NCBI GenBank assembly: GCA_018400515.1
Contig: JAGYMR010000070.1
Location: 1-11,376 of the forward strand
Source of the DNA: Tangfeifania sp.
Lineage (GTDB): Bacteria; Bacteroidota; Bacteroidia; Bacteroidales; Prolixibacteraceae
Direction: 5' to 3'
DNA: 11,376 bases
Position numbers and translations under genes: made by a program. The notes below the pieces were generated by a model, which was given only the letters and a program-made list of their open reading frames with translations, did not search any database and had not been told where the DNA came from. Shown one piece after another: positions 5,682 to 11,376 of the stretch; positions within the stretch are counted from its first letter, which is position 1; every line of letters starts with the position of its first letter.

Positions 5682-6602
5682 ATGAAGCAGGAGATGAAGA
5701 AAATATTGGTGCCGGTTGATTTTAAAGAACCTTCCCTCAGGGCAGCACACCAGGCCGCAAAAATAGCCCGGCGGCTTGATGCGTCGTTGCGGTTGGTCTA
5801 TGTCATTGAAACGCCCGGCATTTTGGCCCAGTTTTTTTCCTCGGCCGACCATTTGGTTAAAATTACGGGCCAGGCCAAGGAAAAGTTATTCAAACTGCGC
5901 GCTTCGTTGAAAAAAGAGACCCCCGGCATTAAGGTAAAAACCCGCGTTGAACGGGGAAAACCCTATGAGAAGATCCTTGAACTGGCAGGGAAAACCGGGT
6001 TCCGGCTCATTATTCTCGGGGAAAATCACCAGTGCGGCGATCCGGACGACGAACTGGGTACCACCGTGTATCACGTGACATTGAAATCAAAAGTTCCCGT
6101 GCTGACGCTGAAAGGGGATTTTTCAAAAATGAACAACAAGGTGGTAGTTCCCCTCGATCTAACCAAAAAAACCCGGGAGCAGCTCTCTGCTGCTTTGTAT
6201 CTCGGACTGGAGCACGGAGCAAGAATCCACCTGGTTTCTTCCCTTGTGGGGGGCATCAACAAGGAGGACAGCCGCATTTTTAAAAAGTTGAAGGAAGCAA
6301 AAGAGGGGCTGGAAATGAACGGGGTTGATTGTGAAATGGAACTTTTTGACCGGTCTGAAATACCCCCTTTTAAAAGGGTGCTGGAATATGCTGAGAAAAC
6401 AGAAGCCGGAATGATTTTGCTGATGACCCATCAGGAAGGGTACACCTATGATAACTACATCGGGGCTTTTGCTCATCACATCCTGAACCTCTCGGAGGTA
6501 TCGGTATTAACCATTACCTCCCTTTCCCACAACATGGACCTGACCCCGTTTTTTAAAGCCATTGTCGATCCCATCGGCCTGTTTAATGTGAAAGAGCGAT
6601 AG
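5682..6602 (+). CDS. Tandem-domain universal stress protein (UspA family)
   Basis: A cytosolic protein of 306 residues with two universal stress protein folds: about residues 5-144, beginning KKILVPVDF, and 151-278, beginning NNKVVVPLDL. Single-domain members are about 140-150 residues, so this is a full duplication plus a 28-residue tail. The ATP-loop pattern G-2x-G-9x-G(S/T) is degenerate. Domain 1 keeps ILGE (G113), G119 and G126-T127 with wrong spacing, and domain 2 keeps only G253 and G261-A262. Binding of ATP is therefore doubtful, and the protein may bind another nucleotide or act as a structural sensor. Starts at 5682 and 5694 (M5) are both possible; the second gives the classical short N-terminus, and I keep the first because of its A/T-rich leader. 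It ends 25 bp before mrpA, so it is likely the first gene of the antiporter transcript and may modulate or respond to ion or pH stress. Confidence 0.88.
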   Translation: MKQEMKKILVPVDFKEPSLRAAHQAAKIARRLDASLRLVYVIETPGILAQFFSSADHLVKITGQAKEKLFKLRASLKKETPGIKVKTRVERGKPYEKILELAGKTGFRLIILGENHQCGDPDDELGTTVYHVTLKSKVPVLTLKGDFSKMNNKVVVPLDLTKKTREQLSAALYLGLEHGARIHLVSSLVGGINKEDSRIFKKLKEAKEGLEMNGVDCEMELFDRSEIPPFKRVLEYAEKTEAGMILLMTHQEGYTYDNYIGAFAHHILNLSEVSVLTITSLSHNMDLTPFFKAIVDPIGLFNVKER

Positions 6603-6627
6603 TCCTTCTTTGTGAAACTCCGGGAAA

Positions 6628-8934
6628 ATGCTGTATATCCTTCTGATACTATTTATCGCCTCCTTGGTGGTTTTTATTTTGCCCGCCGGGCTGAAAAAAC
6701 ACAAAGCAGTGCTTCTGATGCTGCTCCAGGTGGCGGCATTTATCTATTTTCTGATCCGGATTCCTGAAATGAGCCGGATTGGCAGCTGTCACTTCATGAT
6801 GGAATGGATCCCCGGCCTGGGACTGAACGTGGAATTAATCCTTGATGGCCTGAGCATGGTTTTTGCGCTGCTGGTTACCGGGATCGGTGCGTTGGTGTTT
6901 TTTTATGCCCGGGCGTATATGAAGCATTATCCGGGAACGGACCTTTTTTTCTTCCTCCTGACGTTATTCAGCGCCGCTATGCTGGGATTGGTTTTGTCGG
7001 CTAATCTGATCCAGCTTTTTATCTTCTGGGAACTGACAAGTTTCCTTTCGTATTTTTTGATCAGTTTTTTTTACGAAAAAGAGTCTGCCCGGAAGGCGGC
7101 TTTTCAATCGCTTTACATTACCGGTTTCGGGGGATTAAGCATGCTTGCCGGCATTCTGCTTTTGGGGAGTGTGATCGACAGTTATTCGCTTGGTGACTGG
7201 ATCACCCATGCCGGAGCATTGCGTGAAAGCCGTTTATACCTTCCGGGATTGCTGCTTATTCTGATCGGGGTATTCACGAAATCGGCCCAGTTTCCGTTTC
7301 ATTTTTGGTTGCCGGGCGCCATGCAGGCACCGGCTCCCGTGAGTTCCTATCTTCATTCGGCCACCATGGTGAAGGCGGGAATCTTCCTGCTTGCCCGGCT
7401 CAGTCCGGTTCTGGGAGGGACCCCCGCATGGATTTATATCATTTCGGTGGTGGGTGTGCTTACCATGCTGGCTGGTTCCTATTTTGCCATTACGCAAACC
7501 GATCTGAAAGGTATACTGGCTTACACGACGATCAATGCCCTGGGGGTGTTGGTTTTGTTGCTGGGCATCGATACACAGGAGTCCATTAAGGCGGCCATGC
7601 TTTTTCTGTTTATCCATGCTTTTTACAAAGCAACGTTGTTTATGGTGGCGGGCCTCATTGAGAAAAAAACCGGAACAAGGGATTTGAACCGGCTGGGGGG
7701 ATTGATTCGATATATGCCTGTTACTTTTGTTGTTGCACTGCTTGCCCTGCTTTCCATGGCCGGGCTGCCTCCGCTGCTCGGTTTTCTGGGCAAAGAGCTG
7801 ATCTATGAGGCCAAAGTGCAGTCGCCCGGAATTGCCTCCATGGTGCTGATACTGGGGGTCACTTCCAATGTGTTTATGGTCGCTGTTTCCCTGTTTTTTG
7901 CCCGGAAGGTATTCCTCGGAAAGCCCGGAACTTATGAAAAGATGCCTGATGAAAGGGGCTATGCTTTTCTGGTCGGCCCGGCTGTCCTGGCGCTGTTGAG
8001 CCTTGTGCTGGGACTTTTCCCCGGCGAACTGGGATCCGCCGTTATTAAACCCGCTCTGAGCGCCGTATTTCATGAAGCAGGGGATGTGAAACTGAAGATC
8101 TGGCATGGATTTAACCAGGTGTTCTTTTTGAGCCTGCTGACCATTCTGCTGGGGATCACCCTGTTCTGGGCCATGCTGAAAAAGAAAAAATTTTTGGAGT
8201 TCTGGAGAAAGGTTAACAGCGTCCTGTTTTCCATTCAGTTTGAACAGGTTTTTGCCTGGGTCATGGATAAATTTGTTGAGATCTCAAAATTGAAGACCCG
8301 CGCCGTTCAGCATGGGTATCACCGGTTTTATATCCTGACGATCATTGTTTTTACTTCGCTATTGCTATGGACGCAGGTGATTGTGACCCCTTCATGGGAT
8401 TTTGGGATCTCTTTCTCATGGAAGCCTTTTTATATCTCCGGGCTGGCGGTTGTAATCATTCTGGCAACCCTGACCAGTGCCGTCTCCCGGTCCCGCATCG
8501 TGACCATTATTGCCATGGGAGTCGCTGGCTATGGAATCTCTTTTATTTATTTGTATTATAGTGCTATTGATCTGGCCATAACCCAAATTCTTGTTGAAAC
8601 ATTAACCATTGTTGTCTTCATGGCCATTTTACAGCGACTGCCGCGTTTTGCTGTCCTTTCATCGCGCCGGACAAGGACACGCGATTTTTTTATTGCCCTG
8701 GGATTTGGAAGTGTAATGACAGTGTTAGCATTAAAAGCAGCAAACGTGGATTTGAACCGTGCTGTTTCCCGATTCTTTCTGGAAAATAGTTATACCAAAG
8801 CTTTTGGTGAGAATGTGGTCAATGTAATCTTGACTGATTTCAGGGCCCTGAATACCCTTGGTGAGGTGACCGTACTTACCATTGCCGCCGTGGGAGTATT
8901 TTTATTGTTATCAACTGAAAAACGGAAATTATGA
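6628..8934 (+). CDS. mrpA: Mrp (Mnh) Na+/H+ antiporter subunit A
   Basis: A 768-residue polytopic inner-membrane protein, the usual MrpA size. Residues about 1-510 are the antiporter-like core homologous to NuoL of complex I. It has the membrane glutamate E135 in FWELTSF, lysines K218 in TKSAQFPFHFWLP and K249 in HSATMVKAG, H330 and K334 in IHAFYKATLF, and K389 in GFLGKE. The C-terminal part (about 600-768) is the MbhD/MbhE-like domain (DUF4040 type) normally fused to MrpA, with D648 and E657 in AIDLAITQILVETLT and the closing motif ALNTLGEVTVL (740-750, E746). MrpA is thought to form, with MrpD and the small subunits, the proton and sodium path of the hetero-oligomeric antiporter. It begins 25 bp after the stress protein gene and overlaps mrpB by 4 nt (ATGA). 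I see no truncation or missing key residue. Confidence 0.96.
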   Translation: MLYILLILFIASLVVFILPAGLKKHKAVLLMLLQVAAFIYFLIRIPEMSRIGSCHFMMEWIPGLGLNVELILDGLSMVFALLVTGIGALVFFYARAYMKHYPGTDLFFFLLTLFSAAMLGLVLSANLIQLFIFWELTSFLSYFLISFFYEKESARKAAFQSLYITGFGGLSMLAGILLLGSVIDSYSLGDWITHAGALRESRLYLPGLLLILIGVFTKSAQFPFHFWLPGAMQAPAPVSSYLHSATMVKAGIFLLARLSPVLGGTPAWIYIISVVGVLTMLAGSYFAITQTDLKGILAYTTINALGVLVLLLGIDTQESIKAAMLFLFIHAFYKATLFMVAGLIEKKTGTRDLNRLGGLIRYMPVTFVVALLALLSMAGLPPLLGFLGKELIYEAKVQSPGIASMVLILGVTSNVFMVAVSLFFARKVFLGKPGTYEKMPDERGYAFLVGPAVLALLSLVLGLFPGELGSAVIKPALSAVFHEAGDVKLKIWHGFNQVFFLSLLTILLGITLFWAMLKKKKFLEFWRKVNSVLFSIQFEQVFAWVMDKFVEISKLKTRAVQHGYHRFYILTIIVFTSLLLWTQVIVTPSWDFGISFSWKPFYISGLAVVIILATLTSAVSRSRIVTIIAMGVAGYGISFIYLYYSAIDLAITQILVETLTIVVFMAILQRLPRFAVLSSRRTRTRDFFIALGFGSVMTVLALKAANVDLNRAVSRFFLENSYTKAFGENVVNVILTDFRALNTLGEVTVLTIAAVGVFLLLSTEKRKL

Positions 8935-9362
8935 ACTCAGTGATCCTTCAGCTTGCTGAAAAATATCTGAAAAGGCTAATCATTATTTTTGCTGTGCTGG
9001 CTCTTTTCCGGGGACATAATCATCCCGGAGGAGGTTTTATTGGTGGCTTAATGGCGGGTCTGGCTATTGTTTTTGAAGGGTTTGCCTATGATGCCCTGCG
9101 GCTAAAGAAAAAAAGAAAGAATCTGCCCTGGCAGCTTATTGGAAGTGGTTTGTTTGCAGTTTTTCTAAGTTTCCTTCCCTCCATCTTTTTCCAGAAGGCA
9201 TTGATGACTGGATTTTGGTTTGAAGTACCGTTTCTTTTCGGCGAATCTTTAAAACTGGGAACCCCCTTTTTGTTTGATATGGGTGTATTCTTTGTAGTGA
9301 CCGGTGTTACATTGTTGTTTGTTTTTTCATTAACGAAAAAAAAGAGATGGAAGTCATTTTAG
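8931..9362 (+). CDS. mrpB: Mrp (Mnh) Na+/H+ antiporter subunit B
   Basis: A 143-residue membrane protein of the MnhB family at the standard length. The hallmark GHNHPGGGFIGGL (residues 28-40) and the late conserved segment GTPFLFDMGVFFVV (110-123) are both present. Four hydrophobic helices are visible at about 13-27, 33-52, 68-86 and 112-135. It is a structural subunit of the Mrp complex next to the MrpA C-terminal domain. Its ATG overlaps the mrpA stop (ATGA) and its last 16 nt overlap mrpC, which indicates translational coupling. The 3' end encodes KKKRWKSF and contains a run of eight A (9336-9343) with an A AAA AAG heptamer in frame, discussed separately. Confidence 0.96.
   Translation: MNSVILQLAEKYLKRLIIIFAVLALFRGHNHPGGGFIGGLMAGLAIVFEGFAYDALRLKKKRKNLPWQLIGSGLFAVFLSFLPSIFFQKALMTGFWFEVPFLFGESLKLGTPFLFDMGVFFVVTGVTLLFVFSLTKKKRWKSF
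9338..9344 (+). promoter_or_regulatory. Possible -1 slippery heptamer at the mrpB/mrpC overlap
   Basis: The sequence A AAA AAG occurs with the mrpB codons AAA (9339-9341) and AAG (9342-9344) in the zero frame, the phase used by the dnaX frameshift site of E. coli. A -1 slip gives GAG at 9344-9346 and then enters the mrpC frame exactly at its ATG (9347). I see neither the upstream Shine-Dalgarno stimulator nor a clear downstream hairpin found at dnaX. The same A run may simply be the A-rich start region of mrpC, favoured in Bacteroidota. Confidence 0.3.
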
Positions 9363-9691
9363 CGATTGTTGTGGGTGTTTTATATACCGCAGGGGTGTAC
9401 CTGATGCTTCGCCGAAGTATACTAAAATTTATTATCGGCCTGATTTTTATTAGCCAGGCCACCAATTTGCTTGTTTTTTTATCAGCAGGGCTTAGGCCCG
9501 GGAATCCTGCTTTTGTGAACTCAGCAACCAGAGGAACCGAAACCATGACCGATCCTTTGCCCCAGGCCATGGTGCTTACCGCCATTGTTATCGGGCTGGG
9601 AATTGTGGTTTTTACACTGGCCCTTAAATTCAAGTTTTTTGAAATGACCGGGACGGATGATTTGGACCAGTTGAAAAAAACCGATAACTGA
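9347..9691 (+). CDS. mrpC: Mrp (Mnh) Na+/H+ antiporter subunit C
   Basis: A 114-residue membrane protein homologous to NuoK of complex I and at the usual MrpC length. Three hydrophobic helices lie at about residues 2-20, 27-48 and 72-94. The conserved segment DPLPQAMVLTAIVIG (69-83) and SQATNLLVF (36-44) identify the family. It is a small structural subunit needed for assembly of the antiporter. The start at 9347 overlaps the last 16 nt of mrpB; it is preceded by AAAAAAAAGAG, which acts as an A-rich and weakly Shine-Dalgarno-like start context. The stop TGA (9689-9691) shares its last base with the ATG of mrpD. Confidence 0.96.
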   Translation: MEVILAIVVGVLYTAGVYLMLRRSILKFIIGLIFISQATNLLVFLSAGLRPGNPAFVNSATRGTETMTDPLPQAMVLTAIVIGLGIVVFTLALKFKFFEMTGTDDLDQLKKTDN

Positions 9692-11187
9692 TGATGCAAC
9701 TTGTTGTATTGCCCATTTTGCTCCCGTTTGTTTTGATTATCAGCCTGCTGTTGTTCAGAACAGACCGCCTGGCCCGCCATATTGGCCCAGTGGGTACCGG
9801 ATTGCTCCTCCTGCTTGCTGCCGGACTTTTTCTGCTGGTTGAAAAACAGGGCATCCTTGCCCTTCAGGTGGGTGGCTGGGAAGCTCCTTTTGGCATCACC
9901 CTCGTGGTGGACTATATGAGCGCACTGATGCTTCTTGTTTCTGCCCTGATTGTTTTCTCCATTGCTGTTTATGCCCTCCGGTTTCTTCCCCGTGGTATCT
10001 CCATCAATCGTTTTTTCGTTTTTTTCTTTGGATTGATTATGGGGCTTAACGGAGCGTTTCTTACCGGGGATGTTTTCAATTTGTTTGTCTGGTTCGAGGT
10101 CATCCTGATGTCTTCCTTTGTGCTTATCACGATGGAAAAAACAAAAGACCAGCTGGAAGGAGGAATTAAATACCTTGCATTGAACCTGATCGGATCGCTT
10201 TTCTTCCTCGCTGGTGTAGGTCTGCTATACGGGGAGACGGGAACACTGAACATGGCACATCTCGCAGAGATCCTCCGAAACGACGAACAGGCCATGCTGA
10301 TGAACACCTCCGTGGTTTTTTTCTTCGTTGCCTTTGGTATTAAAGCGGGCGTATTTCCTCTTTATTTTTGGTTGCCGGCCTCCTACCACACCCCCAACAT
10401 TACCATTACATCCCTTTTTGCCGGGTTGCTTACCAAAGTGGGGGTTTATACCTTTATCCGGTTTTTTACCCTCTTTTTTGTTCATGATCCGCAATTCTGG
10501 CATCAGCTGTTGCTCGTGACTGCCGGTTTTACAATGATTGCAGGTGGAATGGCCGCCGCTGCACACTACGATGCCCGACGGATCCTCTCTTACCATATCA
10601 TCAGTCAGATTGGCTATATGGTGATGGGACTCGGTATTTTTACCCCCCTGGCCATCGCCGGTGCGCTCTTCTTTACCATCCATAACATGGTGGCCAAAAC
10701 CAATACATTCCTTGTTTCCGGAATGATATGCAAAGCCCGGGGTACTTTTTACCTGAAAGATGTCGGCGGTTTGTTTAAGGAACGTCCCTTCCTGGCCGTC
10801 CTTTTTGTTATCCCCGCCCTGGCCCTGGCCGGGGTGCCTCCGGTTTCCGGCTTTTTTGCCAAATTTATTCTTATAAAAGCCGGGATCGAAAACGGGAATT
10901 ATATCATTACGGCCGTAGCCGTTTTTACCGGTATGTTAACCCTCTACTCCATGATCAAGATCTGGAATGAAGCTTTCCTGAAAAATCAGCCCGATAATGC
11001 ATTTGCAGACAAGCCTTCGCAAAAAATGCCGTTTGCGGAATATTTTCCCTCTTTGCTGCTGGGAGGTGTGAGTATTCTGCTGGGCATTTTTGCCGTGTAC
11101 GTCTTCCGTGTTACCCTCGAGGCTGCCGACCAGCTGATGAATCCAACCCCCTATATTGAAACCGTTTTAAAAGGAGTGCGCCTATGA
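9691..11187 (+). CDS. mrpD: Mrp (Mnh) Na+/H+ antiporter subunit D
   Basis: A 498-residue polytopic membrane protein homologous to NuoM/NuoN of complex I and close to the usual MrpD length of about 490-500. Conserved charged residues in membrane segments are all visible: E136 in LFVWFEVILM, K218 in FGIKAGVFPLYFWLP, K249 in AGLLTKVGVY, H331 and K336 in HNMVAKTNTF, and K391 in GFFAKF. These form the central proton and sodium path and are required in characterised homologues. The start is one of two adjacent ATG codons (9691 or 9694); the first shares one base with the mrpC stop, so translation is probably coupled. The stop TGA (11185-11187) overlaps the mrpE start by 4 nt. Nothing suggests loss of function. 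Confidence 0.96.
   Translation: MMQLVVLPILLPFVLIISLLLFRTDRLARHIGPVGTGLLLLLAAGLFLLVEKQGILALQVGGWEAPFGITLVVDYMSALMLLVSALIVFSIAVYALRFLPRGISINRFFVFFFGLIMGLNGAFLTGDVFNLFVWFEVILMSSFVLITMEKTKDQLEGGIKYLALNLIGSLFFLAGVGLLYGETGTLNMAHLAEILRNDEQAMLMNTSVVFFFVAFGIKAGVFPLYFWLPASYHTPNITITSLFAGLLTKVGVYTFIRFFTLFFVHDPQFWHQLLLVTAGFTMIAGGMAAAAHYDARRILSYHIISQIGYMVMGLGIFTPLAIAGALFFTIHNMVAKTNTFLVSGMICKARGTFYLKDVGGLFKERPFLAVLFVIPALALAGVPPVSGFFAKFILIKAGIENGNYIITAVAVFTGMLTLYSMIKIWNEAFLKNQPDNAFADKPSQKMPFAEYFPSLLLGGVSILLGIFAVYVFRVTLEAADQLMNPTPYIETVLKGVRL
11171..11176 (+). promoter_or_regulatory. Shine-Dalgarno sequence for mrpE
   Basis: AAGGAG lies 7 nt before the ATG at 11184. This is a near-perfect Shine-Dalgarno core at ideal spacing, while the other starts in the window have none or only A-rich leaders. 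It sits inside the mrpD coding end and decides the mrpE start. Confidence 0.6.
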
Positions 11188-11376
11188 TCCATTTGAAAAA
11201 GATCTATTATTTATTGGTGCTGGTGGTCTGGTACACCTCCCAGCTGGTTAAGGCCAACCTCATCATTGCCTGGGATATATTAACTCCCCGGTTACGAACC
11301 AATCCGGCTTTCCTGGAGGTGCCCCTCACGATCCAATCGGATACGGGACTGCTTCTTTTCAGCAACCTCCTCTCCA
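11184..11376 (+). CDS. mrpE: Mrp (Mnh) Na+/H+ antiporter subunit E, 5' part only
   Basis: The first 64 codons of the gene, cut by the window edge. Translation gives MIHLKKIYYLLVLVVWYTSQ and continues through LVKANLIIAWDILTPRLRT, then PLTIQSDTGLLLFSNLLS. Two hydrophobic stretches (about 6-20 and 22-32), the ANL-IAWDILTP segment and the late LLLFSNL segment are typical of the MnhE family, whose full length is about 160 residues. It is a small structural subunit of the antiporter. The ATG overlaps the mrpD stop by 4 nt (ATGA). The position after mrpD follows the standard A-B-C-D-E-F-G order, so mrpF and mrpG are expected beyond the right edge. Confidence 0.92.
   Translation, partial: MIHLKKIYYLLVLVVWYTSQLVKANLIIAWDILTPRLRTNPAFLEVPLTIQSDTGLLLFSNLLS

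Noticed and set aside
7234..8106. 290-codon minus-strand open frame inside mrpA
   Set aside because: It is antisense to the conserved antiporter core. Its His-, Gln- and Arg-rich composition is what the reverse complement of hydrophobic membrane-helix codons gives.
10225..10683. 152-codon minus-strand open frame inside mrpD
   Set aside because: Antisense shadow of conserved membrane helices, with no domain of its own.
6628..11376. Respiratory complex I or a membrane-bound hydrogenase instead of Mrp
   Set aside because: The NuoL-, NuoK- and NuoM-like proteins occur with MnhB and MnhE and in the Mrp order, and there are no Fe-S, quinone-site or NiFe subunits nearby.
1..11376. Mobile element, phage, CRISPR array or defence system
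   Set aside because: No transposase, integrase, repeat-spacer array, toxin-antitoxin pair or nuclease domain is visible; all confident genes are metabolic, regulatory or ion transport genes.

Overview
The window looks like a chromosomal segment of a member of the Bacteroidota. The reasons are A-rich start regions with almost no Shine-Dalgarno sequences, promoter-like matches to the TTTG / TAnnTTTG pattern of this phylum, a Tat-exported hydroxypyruvate isomerase-like TIM barrel of a kind common there, and a membrane-anchored AraC regulator. Within the phylum, a marine or halophilic Bacteroidales/Marinilabiliales-type organism is a guess. I see no tRNA, rRNA, CRISPR array, insertion sequence or phage gene.

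Layout: (1) Positions 1-322 are non-coding and end in a good intrinsic terminator (207-245, minus strand). (2) Positions 323-2559, minus strand, form a two-gene operon: a Gfo/Idh/MocA NAD(P)-dependent sugar oxidoreductase followed by a cytosolic sugar phosphate isomerase/epimerase-type TIM barrel. (3) A 302-bp divergent promoter region separates these from a plus-strand, Tat-exported protein of the hydroxypyruvate isomerase family (2862-3791). Together the three genes look like a small carbohydrate module, possibly for oxidised (keto-) sugars, inositols or related polyols; the substrate is unknown. (4) After a hairpin and about 420 bp of leader comes a regulator with seven predicted membrane helices and an AraC-type DNA-binding domain (4213-5370). 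(5) A 311-bp AT-rich region rich in palindromes precedes a tandem-domain universal stress protein (5682-6602). (6) This is followed after 25 bp by mrpA, mrpB, mrpC, mrpD and the start of mrpE, the multi-subunit Mrp (Mnh) Na+/H+ antiporter operon in its usual order, running off the right edge.

The Mrp genes overlap by 1 to 16 nt and are almost certainly one transcript, probably including the universal stress protein. All key charged membrane residues that I can place in MrpA and MrpD are present, so the antiporter should be functional, giving sodium extrusion and pH homeostasis. The AraC regulator lies between the sugar module and the antiporter operon, and its targets cannot be assigned from sequence alone.

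I found no convincing undescribed multi-gene system. The most interesting details are a textbook-type A AAA AAG slippery heptamer at the mrpB/mrpC overlap, where a -1 shift would join the two subunits in frame; the palindrome-dense control region in front of the stress protein-antiporter operon; and the divergent sugar module with one cytosolic and one exported isomerase-like enzyme.
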